From Candidatus Ruthturnera sp. (GTDB taxonomy: Bacteria; Pseudomonadota; Gammaproteobacteria; PS1; Pseudothioglobaceae), in NCBI GenBank assembly GCA_018648985.1, contig JABGOT010000088.1:5293-14038 (forward strand): DNA of 8,746 nt. Direction: 5' to 3'. The position numbers were made by a program, and so were the translations under genes. How positions within the stretch are numbered: the first letter of the stretch is position 1; each line of letters starts with the position of its first letter. The notes below the pieces were generated by a model. That model was not told where the DNA came from. It saw nothing but the letters and a program-made list of their open reading frames with translations, and did not search any database. Shown here in pieces: positions 1-5,976 of this stretch.

Positions 1-420
1 TCTTTGGGCGTGGTGTCGTTAAACGATACGCATATTGTTATGGCAGATATTCCAGGCTTGATTGAAGATGCCAGTGAAGGCGTGGGTTTAGGTTTTGAAT
101 TTTTAAAGCATCTTTCACGTGCTAAAGCGTTATTACATGTGGTGGATATTTTTCCGGCTGATGCGTCAGACCCTGCTCAAAACTATTCAACCATTGAAAA
201 TGAGTTAGCGAAGTACGATCAAGATTTGGCTAACAAACCAAGACTTTTGGCCATTAATAAAATGGACTTATTGCCTGAGAGTGATAGGGATAAAATAGTG
301 AAAGATTTTTTAAACAATATTAACTACCAAGGCAAAGTGTTTAATATTTCTGCACTGAACGGCTTAGGTTGTAAAGACTTAGTATATGGGTTATTTCAAT
401 TAGTAGAAGAAAATGGCTAA
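1..420 (+). CDS. obg: GTPase Obg/CgtA, C-terminal part (5' end outside window)
   Basis: This is the last 139 codons of the ribosome-assembly GTPase Obg, which acts on the large ribosomal subunit in the cytoplasm and is linked to stress signalling. The reading frame is open from base 1, so the TTG at 4 is an internal Leu and not a start. Visible G-domain motifs are the end of switch I and G3 (ADIPGLIEDASEG, the DxxG motif), G4 (NKMD) and G5 (SALNG). The missing part should hold the glycine-rich Obg fold, the P-loop and G2. The protein stops directly after the G domain (QLVEENG), so it lacks the acidic C-terminal tail of E. coli ObgE; shorter Obg forms like this are known. The usual Gly in DIPGLIEG is Asp here. 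The stop overlaps the proB start by 8 bases. Identification is firm. Confidence 0.96.
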   Translation, partial: SLGVVSLNDTHIVMADIPGLIEDASEGVGLGFEFLKHLSRAKALLHVVDIFPADASDPAQNYSTIENELAKYDQDLANKPRLLAINKMDLLPESDRDKIVKDFLNNINYQGKVFNISALNGLGCKDLVYGLFQLVEENG

Positions 421-1183
421 ACAAAGATGGGTAATTAAAATTGGCTCTGCATTATTAACCAACGATGGCAAGGGGTTGGACACGACTTCTATCGCCTCTT
501 GGGTAGGGCAAATCGTTACTCTGACTAAACAAGATATTGAGGTGATATTGGTTTCATCTGGTGCAATTGCTGAAGGCATCAAACGCCTAGGTTGGGACAC
601 ACGACCAGATGATATCCACAAACTTCAAGCGGCTGCAGCCGTTGGGCAAATGGGCCTCATTCAAACTTATGAATCTTTGTTTGCTAAGCATGATATGCAT
701 ACTGCGCAAATTTTGCTAACGCATGACAACCTTACTAATGCTGATCGCTACGAAAACATTTCATCCACATTAAACAATTTATTAGATTTTGGCACAGTGC
801 CAATTGTCAATGAGAATGACACGGTTGCTACAGATGAAATTAAATTTGGTGATAACGACACATTGGCGGCCTTGGTGGCTAATTTAGTCGGTGCGAACCA
901 ACTGATTATCCTCACTGATCAAGGCGGCGTGTATGATGCTGACCCTCGTCAAAATACCGATGCTAAGTTGATTGACACTATTCGTGTAGACAATGAAAAA
1001 CTTGAAAAAGTTGCTGGCCGAACAGGCGGCTCTTTAGGTTCTGGTGGTATGTACACCAAAGTATTGGCCGCTAAAAAAGCTGCTGAATCAAATACAACCA
1101 CTATCATTGCTTCTGGCAAAGCACCAGATGTATTAACAAGATTAGCCAATGGCGAACATGTTGGCACGTTAATCACTTGTTAG
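413..1183 (+). CDS. proB: Glutamate 5-kinase, short form without PUA domain
   Basis: ProB phosphorylates L-glutamate with ATP to gamma-glutamyl phosphate, the first step of proline synthesis, in the cytoplasm. The 256 residues are an amino-acid-kinase fold from end to end: nucleotide-binding Lys9 in VIKIGSALLT, VSSGAIAEG (48-56), the glutamate-site stretch VNENDTVATDEI (132-143), GDNDTLAAL (146-154), LTDQGGVYDADPR (167-179) and GSGGMYTK (209-216). E. coli ProB is about 367 residues and adds a C-terminal PUA domain; here the protein ends after GTLITC and folK begins at once, so the domain is absent rather than cut off by a visible frameshift. PUA-less ProB is known in some other bacteria. The ATG at 413 overlaps the obg stop by 8 bases and has only a weak purine stretch before it, suggesting coupling. 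No proA is present in the window. Confidence 0.95.
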   Translation: MAKQRWVIKIGSALLTNDGKGLDTTSIASWVGQIVTLTKQDIEVILVSSGAIAEGIKRLGWDTRPDDIHKLQAAAAVGQMGLIQTYESLFAKHDMHTAQILLTHDNLTNADRYENISSTLNNLLDFGTVPIVNENDTVATDEIKFGDNDTLAALVANLVGANQLIILTDQGGVYDADPRQNTDAKLIDTIRVDNEKLEKVAGRTGGSLGSGGMYTKVLAAKKAAESNTTTIIASGKAPDVLTRLANGEHVGTLITC

Positions 1184-1650
1184 CTTATATCGGACTGGGT
1201 TCTAATCTTAACAACCCAAAACAACAAATTAAAGACGCACTGATTGCGCTTAACTCGACACAAGATGTAAAAGTGGTGGCTTTGTCTAGCCTGTATCAAT
1301 CCAAACCCATTGATAATTCTGAGCAGCCTAATTACATTAATGCAGTTTGCCAAGTAGACACACATTTAACTGCGTTAGAATTGTTGTATGTCTGTCAAGA
1401 AATTGAAACCAAGCAGCACCGTGTGCGAGAAAAAAAATGGGGTGCAAGAACCATTGATTTGGATATTATTCTTTATGGTGTGCAAGTGGTTGCATCAAAG
1501 CAACTAATCATCCCACACCCTGAAATGATGAATAGGGCTTTTGTATTGGTACCATTATCTGAATTAGAATCAGATCTTAAAGTACCTGTATTAGGCCCTT
1601 TACAAGCATTGATTGATCAAATAGACACTTCAGAGTTGATTAAATTATGA
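1177..1650 (+). CDS. folK: 2-amino-4-hydroxy-6-hydroxymethyldihydropteridine pyrophosphokinase
   Basis: HPPK transfers pyrophosphate from ATP to 6-hydroxymethyl-dihydropterin, just before dihydropteroate synthase in folate synthesis. The 157 residues match the normal length (E. coli 159). Family signatures are the N-terminal AYIGLGSNL (3-11), SSLYQSKPIDNSEQPNYINAV (pterin side, about 38-57), and RxxRxxxWGARTIDLDIILYG, in which Asp94 and Asp96 are the two Mg-binding aspartates and Trp88 sits beside the ATP. The start is TTG at 1177, overlapping the proB stop by 7 bases. The only in-frame alternative nearby upstream is an ATT at 1141, which would add residues the family lacks, and an internal start would remove the first strand. 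No Shine-Dalgarno is evident, so it is probably translated by coupling to proB. It overlaps panB by 4 bases (ATGA). Confidence 0.95.
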   Translation: MLAYIGLGSNLNNPKQQIKDALIALNSTQDVKVVALSSLYQSKPIDNSEQPNYINAVCQVDTHLTALELLYVCQEIETKQHRVREKKWGARTIDLDIILYGVQVVASKQLIIPHPEMMNRAFVLVPLSELESDLKVPVLGPLQALIDQIDTSELIKL

Positions 1651-2429
1651 AGATTAGTGATTTAAAAGCCTTTAAACAATCGGGTGAAAAAATCACCTGC
1701 TTGACAGCTTATGACGCATCTTTTGCTAAGATGTTTGATCAGTGTAGTGTTGATGTTATTTTGGTCGGTGATTCACTGGGTAACGTAATTCAAGGTGGTG
1801 AAAACACACTTGGTGTTACCATGGAAGACATGATTTACCATACTCAGTCAGTGTCAAAAAGCATCCAAGATGCATTGTTGATCGCTGATATGCCTTATCA
1901 AAGTTACGATAGCGCTGAGCAAACATTAGAAAATGCTCAGCGTTTGATTGATGCTGGTGCACAAATGGTGAAGTTTGAGGGTGGGCGTGAACACGAAGCT
2001 TCTTTTGAAATTTTGCAAGCTAATGGTGTTCCGGTCTGTGGGCATTTAGGCCTGCAACCTCAATCAGTGATTGAAATGGGTGGCTATAAAGTACAAGGCA
2101 GGGATGATGAAAGTGCCAAACGAATTATTGACGATGCACTGGCTTTAGAGTCTTGGGGTGTGCAAACACTGGTACTTGAATGCGTACCTGCAGAGCTGGC
2201 TAAGAAAGTCAGCCAAGCAATTTCTATTCCAACGATTGGTATTGGCGCAGGGGTTGATTGCGATGGGCAAGTGTTGGTTAGTTACGACATGCTCGGTATT
2301 AATACAGGCCACATGCCAAAATTTGTTAAAAACTTCTTAAAGGGCAATAGCGACATTCAAGGTGCTGTTAATGCTTTTATCGACGCTGTAAAAAATCAGT
2401 CATTTCCAGGCGATGAGCACAGTTATTAG
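1647..2429 (+). CDS. panB: 3-methyl-2-oxobutanoate hydroxymethyltransferase (ketopantoate hydroxymethyltransferase)
   Basis: PanB adds a hydroxymethyl group from 5,10-methylene-tetrahydrofolate to alpha-ketoisovalerate, giving ketopantoate, the first committed step to pantothenate and CoA. The 260 residues are a full-length TIM barrel (E. coli 264). Visible are TAYDASFAK (20-28), VGDSLGNVIQG with Mg-binding Asp42, LIADMPY with Asp81, VKFEGG with Lys109 and Glu111, VCGHLGLQPQSV (130-141), GGYKVQGR (145-152) and the catalytic Glu178 in LECVPAEL. The C-terminus FPGDEHSY matches the family end. The ATG overlaps the folK stop in an ATGA arrangement. Its folate substrate links it to its neighbour folK, and panC, which acts later in the same pathway, follows. 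The reductase panE/ilvC and panD are not in this window. Confidence 0.97.
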   Translation: MKISDLKAFKQSGEKITCLTAYDASFAKMFDQCSVDVILVGDSLGNVIQGGENTLGVTMEDMIYHTQSVSKSIQDALLIADMPYQSYDSAEQTLENAQRLIDAGAQMVKFEGGREHEASFEILQANGVPVCGHLGLQPQSVIEMGGYKVQGRDDESAKRIIDDALALESWGVQTLVLECVPAELAKKVSQAISIPTIGIGAGVDCDGQVLVSYDMLGINTGHMPKFVKNFLKGNSDIQGAVNAFIDAVKNQSFPGDEHSY

Positions 2430-2430
2430 A

Positions 2431-2456
2431 TTGTATAGTTTTTCAAAACTATACAA
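2431..2456. repeat. Perfect 12-base inverted repeat between panB and panC
   Basis: Arms TTGTATAGTTTT (2431-2442) and AAAACTATACAA (2445-2456) are exact reverse complements separated by two bases, TC; as RNA the loop would open to four or more bases. It starts one base after the panB stop and fills most of the 41-base gap, the largest gap in the run apart from the thiL-dksA junction. A third partial copy of the arm (TATACAAA, 2462-2469) lies directly before the panC ATG. The stem is AT-rich and has no T-run on its 3' side, so it is not a canonical intrinsic terminator. It could be an mRNA-stability hairpin, a weak attenuator, or a dyad operator for a DNA-binding protein; the sequence alone does not decide. 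Confidence 0.75.
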
Positions 2457-2470
2457 ATAATTATACAAAA

Positions 2471-3313
2471 ATGATGCAAATTTCCAATACAATTACAGAT
2501 TTACAAGCCAAGCTTAACGAGTGGAAATCGCAAGGTCAGAGCATCGCTTTTGTACCGACTATGGGTGGCCTGCATGATGGGCATTTGGCTTTAGTGGCGC
2601 TAGCCAAACAAAAGGCAGACAAGGTGATAGTCAGTGTATTTGTGAATCCAACGCAGTTTGGTGAGAATGAAGATTTTGACCAATACCCCAACACACTTGA
2701 ACAAGATATTACTCTACTAGAGCAACACCAAGTTGATGGCTTGTTTACGCCAAATACTGATCAAATCTACCCTCAAGACTTAGAGAATGATATTGTAGCT
2801 GGCGAGTTGGGTGGTATCTTGTGTGGTGTTTCTCGGCCAGAGCATTTTGATGGGGTAGCACAAGTAGTGCATCGATTGTTTGAGATTGTAAGCCCTGATG
2901 TGGCTGTGTTTGGGCAAAAAGATTACCAGCAGTTGTTGCTAATTATGCAAATGACTACTCAATATTTTCCAGAAATTAAGGTGTTGTCGCAACCCACCAT
3001 TAGAGAGGAAGATGGTCTAGCGATGAGTACGAGAAATCAATACTTGTCTGAAAACGAGAGAGCAATAGCCCCTTATTTATATCAAGCGTTGCTTCAAGCT
3101 AAGCAAGATTATTTAAACAATACAACCGTTGAAATGCTAACTAATACGGCAAAAAATACACTTTCAGTAGATTTTAAAGTGGATTATTTTGAAGCATTAG
3201 ATGCAAATACCCTTAAGCAAATCACTGATAATACAAGTAAAATTGCGATATTATGCGCAGTCTTTTTAGGATCAACTCGATTGATTGACAATATAATTTT
3301 TAATAAAGGATAA
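2471..3313 (+). CDS. panC: Pantothenate synthetase (pantoate--beta-alanine ligase)
   Basis: PanC joins pantoate and beta-alanine using ATP, through a pantoyl-adenylate, to make pantothenate. The 280 residues match the family length (E. coli 283). Visible are VPTMGGLHDGH (28-38) with the HIGH-like motif HDGH (35-38), SVFVNPTQFGENEDFDQYPNT, the SRPEHFDGV loop, VFGQKDYQQL for the substrate pocket, and LAMSTRNQYLS as the KMSKS-like loop. The C-terminus GSTRLIDN is typical. Two adjacent ATGs (2471, 2474) are possible; I used the first. There is no Shine-Dalgarno: the 14 bases before the ATG are A and T except for one C, directly after the 12-base inverted repeat. It probably shares a message with panB, but the hairpin and lack of a ribosome site suggest its expression is set separately. 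Confidence 0.96.
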   Translation: MMQISNTITDLQAKLNEWKSQGQSIAFVPTMGGLHDGHLALVALAKQKADKVIVSVFVNPTQFGENEDFDQYPNTLEQDITLLEQHQVDGLFTPNTDQIYPQDLENDIVAGELGGILCGVSRPEHFDGVAQVVHRLFEIVSPDVAVFGQKDYQQLLLIMQMTTQYFPEIKVLSQPTIREEDGLAMSTRNQYLSENERAIAPYLYQALLQAKQDYLNNTTVEMLTNTAKNTLSVDFKVDYFEALDANTLKQITDNTSKIAILCAVFLGSTRLIDNIIFNKG

Positions 3314-3315
3314 CC

Positions 3316-3894
3316 ATGTTTAACATTACTGACGAAGCCCAAACCTACGTAGCCGAATTATTTGCCCAGCAAGGTGAAGAAGATTTAGGCTTAAAGGTCG
3401 ACATTGAAAAAGCCGGTACACCCGCTGCTGCAGTGACTTTTAATTTTTGCTATTCTAAAGATTTAGGCAAAACTTACTTTAAGTTTGGGTACGAGGGTTT
3501 TAATGCTTTTATTGATGAGAGTAATTTTGATTATTTAAAAGATTCTGAAGTTGCTTTAAAAGAAGAGGGTTCTGCTAAAAAACTCACTATTACAGCGCCG
3601 AATGCCAAAGGTGAGGCGCCGAAAGACGATGCGCCATTAGCAGAAAAAATCAAATACACGATTGCCGCTGAGGTCAACCCTCAACTTGCCTCTCATGGTG
3701 GTTTTGTAGAGTTGGTTGAAATTACTGATGATATGGATGTTATTCTTAATTTTGGTGGTGGTTGCCAAGGTTGTTCTTCAGTTAAGTCTACGTTAGAGCA
3801 AGGTGTTGAAACACAGTTAAAGTCGCTTTTCCCGGAAATTAGATCAGTACGTGATGCAACTGATCACTCGCAAAAAGAAAACGCCTACATGTAA
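3316..3894 (+). CDS. nfuA: Fe-S cluster carrier NfuA
   Basis: NfuA carries a [4Fe-4S] cluster to apo-proteins, particularly under iron or oxidative stress, and in E. coli helps rebuild the lipoyl synthase cluster. The 192 residues match E. coli NfuA (191). Residues 1-95 are the degenerate A-type-scaffold domain, with a single Cys (45) in place of the cluster-binding cysteines of IscA. Residues about 108-180 are the Nfu domain with NPQLASHGGFVELVEI and the cluster motif GGGCQGCSS, the ligands being Cys150 and Cys153 shared across a dimer. The end, IRSVRDATDHSQKENAYM, follows the E. coli pattern. The ATG is two bases after the panC stop, and AAAGGA (3305-3310) lies inside the end of panC at ideal spacing, so this gene, unlike panC, has a strong ribosome site. 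Confidence 0.96.
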   Translation: MFNITDEAQTYVAELFAQQGEEDLGLKVDIEKAGTPAAAVTFNFCYSKDLGKTYFKFGYEGFNAFIDESNFDYLKDSEVALKEEGSAKKLTITAPNAKGEAPKDDAPLAEKIKYTIAAEVNPQLASHGGFVELVEITDDMDVILNFGGGCQGCSSVKSTLEQGVETQLKSLFPEIRSVRDATDHSQKENAYM

Positions 3895-3908
3895 TCCAAC
3901 AAGGGTTA

Positions 3909-3917
3909 TGGTATAAC
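3909..3917 (+). promoter_or_regulatory. Candidate extended -10 element before the membrane-protein gene
   Basis: TGGTATAAC fits the extended -10 pattern TGnTATAAT with one mismatch in the hexamer. No -35 hexamer is recognisable 17 bases upstream, which an extended -10 can tolerate. A start site seven bases after the hexamer would fall exactly on the A of the ATG at 3924, giving a leaderless message, consistent with the absence of a Shine-Dalgarno. The bases 3905-3917 also form a small inverted repeat, GTTAT and ATAAC around GGT. Such matches arise by chance in AT-rich DNA, so this is tentative. Confidence 0.35.
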
Positions 3918-3923
3918 TTTATT

Positions 3924-4430
3924 ATGTTAACCACAATTAAAGCTGACGCCCAAGACAGGAAAAGCGCAAAAACACCTCACGAGCTATTTACTATTAATAT
4001 GGTGATTGTGCATTTGTTCTTTTCGCTGGGGATGATTAAGCTATTTAGCTTGTCAATGGGCTCAGCCATTAGTAGCTCTATTGCAATTTCTTTATGCATT
4101 ATTGCTTATACTTTTTTTCGCACCAAGAAAACCAAAGAGAATGCCCCGCACTTGGTGTACTTGCATTGGCAGCTTTCATTGGGCCGTTATAAACTCTTGA
4201 TTGGCGCTTATGTGTTTTATTTTTTAGTTACTTCATTGTCGCTGGTTATTGGCACAGACGCGCCAGCCAGTATGGATGGTAGCAAGATTATAGATTCTAT
4301 TTTAGATCTTCTAGGTGTGGTACCATTATTTTTCGCTGTGTTGGTTTCAATGGTGCTGGGCTCAGGATCTATGTTTAATGCAGGGCGTGGAGAGATTGAC
4401 CAGGCATTTATGCAAAAACACCCTCAATGA
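3924..4430 (+). CDS. Uncharacterised four-helix inner-membrane protein
   Basis: I do not recognise this family. The 168 residues begin with a hydrophilic, mixed-charge segment (1-21), followed by four probable membrane helices at about 22-44, 46-65, 88-110 and 127-150. A basic cluster RTKKTKE (66-72) and the conserved-looking stretch HLVYLHWQLSLGRYK (76-90) lie between helices 2 and 3, and a short polar loop TDAPASMDGSK (111-121) between 3 and 4. The positive-inside rule would put the 2-3 loop and both ends in the cytoplasm. There is no signal peptide or catalytic motif. It is not PgpA, the usual thiL partner in gammaproteobacteria: the PgpA motifs are missing. The ATG at 3924 has no Shine-Dalgarno and no in-frame start lies between it and the nfuA stop region; Met26 (3999) is an alternative but would clip helix 1. 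Its stop overlaps thiL (ATGA), implying coupled translation. Confidence 0.8.
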   Translation: MLTTIKADAQDRKSAKTPHELFTINMVIVHLFFSLGMIKLFSLSMGSAISSSIAISLCIIAYTFFRTKKTKENAPHLVYLHWQLSLGRYKLLIGAYVFYFLVTSLSLVIGTDAPASMDGSKIIDSILDLLGVVPLFFAVLVSMVLGSGSMFNAGRGEIDQAFMQKHPQ

Positions 4431-5353
4431 ATGAATTTGACTTAATTGAAAAGTATTTCAATTGGCAAACAAATAATCCGGATTTTTTAGGTATTGGCGA
4501 TGACTGTGCGCTTATTTCAATACCCGAGCAACATAAATTAGCCACCAGTGTTGATACGCTGATCGAAGGCGTGCATTTTCCCTCTAACACTTCAGCAGCC
4601 GATGTTGCGCACAAAGCACTTGCTGTTAATCTGAGTGATTTGGCAGCCATGGGCGCCACACCTTTGTATTTTACTTTGGCGTTAACACTGCCAAATATTG
4701 ATGAATCTTGGCTTGAAGGTTTTTCGTCTTCACTTAAAACTTTGTCCGAAAAATATAACCTCTTTCTTTTGGGTGGAGATACCACCAAAGGTCATTTAAG
4801 TATTACGATTAATGTAACGGGTACGTTACCCATAAATCAAGCATTATTACGTTCAGGTGCTAATGTTGATGATATTATTTTTGTTTCCAGCACTCTTGGT
4901 GATGCGGCATTAGCGTGGCAAAAAATACAACGAGATAAAACACCGGGTGCAAAAATACTTAAAAAATTTAACACACCAGAGCCACAAGTATTGTTGGGAA
5001 AAAAACTTCTAGGGGTTGCTAATAGCTGCATCGATATTTCTGATGGGTTAGAGCAGGATCTTAGTCACATCCTTAATCGATCAAAGTTGGGTGCACGTAT
5101 CGATATCAGCGATATTCCACTTAGCGATGAAGTGCTAATGTATGTTGAAAACACTAAAGATTGGTGTCTGCCTTTAGCAGGAGGCGATGATTATGAGCTG
5201 TGTTTTACCGTACCAAAGGATAATATTGATCAGCTTGAATTAATCACAAAAGAACTGGATATTAAATTAACAAAGATTGGTGTTATTACAAAAAACCAAG
5301 ATTTGGAAATTGTGGGTTTAAATAAGACTTGCACGTCTTATCAGCATTTTTAG
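4427..5353 (+). CDS. thiL: Thiamine-monophosphate kinase
   Basis: ThiL phosphorylates thiamine monophosphate with ATP to thiamine diphosphate, the active cofactor. The 308 residues are slightly shorter than E. coli ThiL (325) and belong to the PurM/AIR-synthase-like ATPase fold. Visible are GIGDDCALI (22-30), SVDTLIEGVHF (41-51), ALAVNLSDLAAMGATP (64-79), the metal/ATP motif GGDTTKG (116-122), CIDISDGLEQDL (201-212) and the substrate-side GGDDYELCFTVP (252-263). The aspartates that hold Mg-ATP (25, 26, 43, 71, 118) are present. The ATG at 4427 overlaps the upstream stop by 4 bases; a second ATG at 4431 is in another frame. Threonine deaminase downstream uses PLP, not ThDP, so no direct pathway link to neighbours is evident. 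This is the last gene of the co-directional run. Confidence 0.96.
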   Translation: MNEFDLIEKYFNWQTNNPDFLGIGDDCALISIPEQHKLATSVDTLIEGVHFPSNTSAADVAHKALAVNLSDLAAMGATPLYFTLALTLPNIDESWLEGFSSSLKTLSEKYNLFLLGGDTTKGHLSITINVTGTLPINQALLRSGANVDDIIFVSSTLGDAALAWQKIQRDKTPGAKILKKFNTPEPQVLLGKKLLGVANSCIDISDGLEQDLSHILNRSKLGARIDISDIPLSDEVLMYVENTKDWCLPLAGGDDYELCFTVPKDNIDQLELITKELDIKLTKIGVITKNQDLEIVGLNKTCTSYQHF

Positions 5354-5385
5354 ATTTTCTATCTTAAATTTTCAAGTATTTTTCT

Positions 5386-5404
5386 TCTCCGCAAGGCAGA
5401 TTTT
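5386..5404 (+). terminator. Weak candidate intrinsic terminator after thiL
   Basis: In the 123-base gap between the convergent thiL and dksA, TCTCC (5386-5390) pairs with GG-AGA (5395-5400, one bulged C) across a GCAA tetraloop of the stable GNRA type, followed by TTTT (5401-5404). The position, 32 bases after the thiL stop, suits a terminator for the long + strand operon, but the stem is only five pairs with a bulge and the T-run is short. No similar signal for dksA is evident on the other strand, and the rest of the gap holds nothing else I can support. Confidence 0.35.
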
Positions 5405-5476
5405 AGAATTATGAAAGGAGTTTAGTTCGATCTAAATGACTAAATAATTTTAAAATTCAACGCAGTAGAGAGAAAA

Positions 5477-5887
5477 TTAGACTTCTTTACGTTCTGCGAT
5501 GGTTTTACAGTCTATACACTCATCAGCAGTAGGGCGAGCTTCTAAGCGCATTAGTGATATTTCAGTGCCGCAAGTTTTACAATAGCCGTAGTCACCTAAT
5601 TCAATTGCATGCAGTGTTTTTTCAATTTTGCCAATCAGCTTTCTTTCACGATCACGTGTTCTAAGCTCTAGTGCAAACTCTTCTTCTAGTGTGGCGCGAT
5701 CATTAATATCGGCAACTGGAGTAGAATCTTCTTGAATGTGATTAATGGTAGATTCAGCATCACTAATTAGCTGATTTCTCCAAGCGTCTAACTTTGATTT
5801 AAAATGCTTAGTTTGTCCTTCACTCATAAACTCTTCGTTTTTAGTGGGTGTATAAGCGGGAATATCTTGAAAATCAGGTTCTGACAT
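5477..5887 (-). CDS. dksA: RNA polymerase-binding transcription factor DksA
   Basis: DksA enters the secondary channel of RNA polymerase and, with ppGpp, represses rRNA promoters and activates amino-acid synthesis promoters. The 136 residues include the coiled coil (about 28-98) with the tip motif D60-x-x-D63-x-A65 in ADINDRA, which is needed for activity, then EEEFALELRTRDRERKLIGKIEKTL, and a four-Cys zinc finger: Cys103, Cys106, Cys124, Cys127 in YCKTCG and CIDC. The N-terminus is about 15 residues shorter than in E. coli (151) and is otherwise unlike it. The start (5887, reverse ATG) is the only Met before the conserved YTPTKNEEFMSEGQ region; Met21 would be too short. No Shine-Dalgarno is visible. 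It faces thiL convergently and the cbbY-like gene divergently, so it is a single-gene unit. Confidence 0.97.
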   Translation of the reverse strand: MSEPDFQDIPAYTPTKNEEFMSEGQTKHFKSKLDAWRNQLISDAESTINHIQEDSTPVADINDRATLEEEFALELRTRDRERKLIGKIEKTLHAIELGDYGYCKTCGTEISLMRLEARPTADECIDCKTIAERKEV

Positions 5888-5913
5888 AGTGGTTGTTAGT
5901 TAAAAAAATAATG

Positions 5914-5942
5914 TTTATACCGAAAGTGACTTAAAATAGCAA
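5914..5942 (-). promoter_or_regulatory. Probable sigma70 promoter of dksA
   Basis: On the minus strand TTGCTA (5942-5937) and TATAAA (5919-5914) are separated by exactly 17 bases, matching 4 of 6 and 5 of 6 consensus positions. Transcription would start near 5907-5909, leaving a leader of about 20 bases that has no purine-rich ribosome site. The sequence just after the -10 is AT-rich (CATTATTT), unlike the GC-rich discriminator typical of promoters repressed by ppGpp and DksA. Confidence 0.55.
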
Positions 5943-5976
5943 TTTATTTCGTATATTTCTTATTATAAAATTATTT

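Noticed and set aside
949..1176. Minus-strand open frame opposite the end of proB (and others at 400-621, 1180-1365, 4408-4788, 4837-5031, 5931-6149, 6237-6428, 7334-7591)
   Set aside because: They lie opposite or across well-identified genes, have no family-like motifs, and lack ribosome sites; they are shadows of the coding strand.
2158..2340. Second + strand open frame of 60 codons inside panB
   Set aside because: It is an out-of-frame reading of a conserved part of panB with no start signal or recognisable product.
3924..4430. Membrane protein as phosphatidylglycerophosphatase PgpA, the common thiL neighbour
   Set aside because: Length and helix number are similar, but the PgpA motifs (GTxGS near the N-terminus, WDE and the RxxDxxKPWP stretch) are absent.
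5405..5476. Small RNA or tiny gene between thiL and dksA (AAAGGAG near 5414 followed by an ATG at 5437)
   Set aside because: The ATG opens a frame of only three codons, and the AT-rich symmetric stretches (such as AATTTTAAAATT) do not form a convincing hairpin; no promoter pair is visible.
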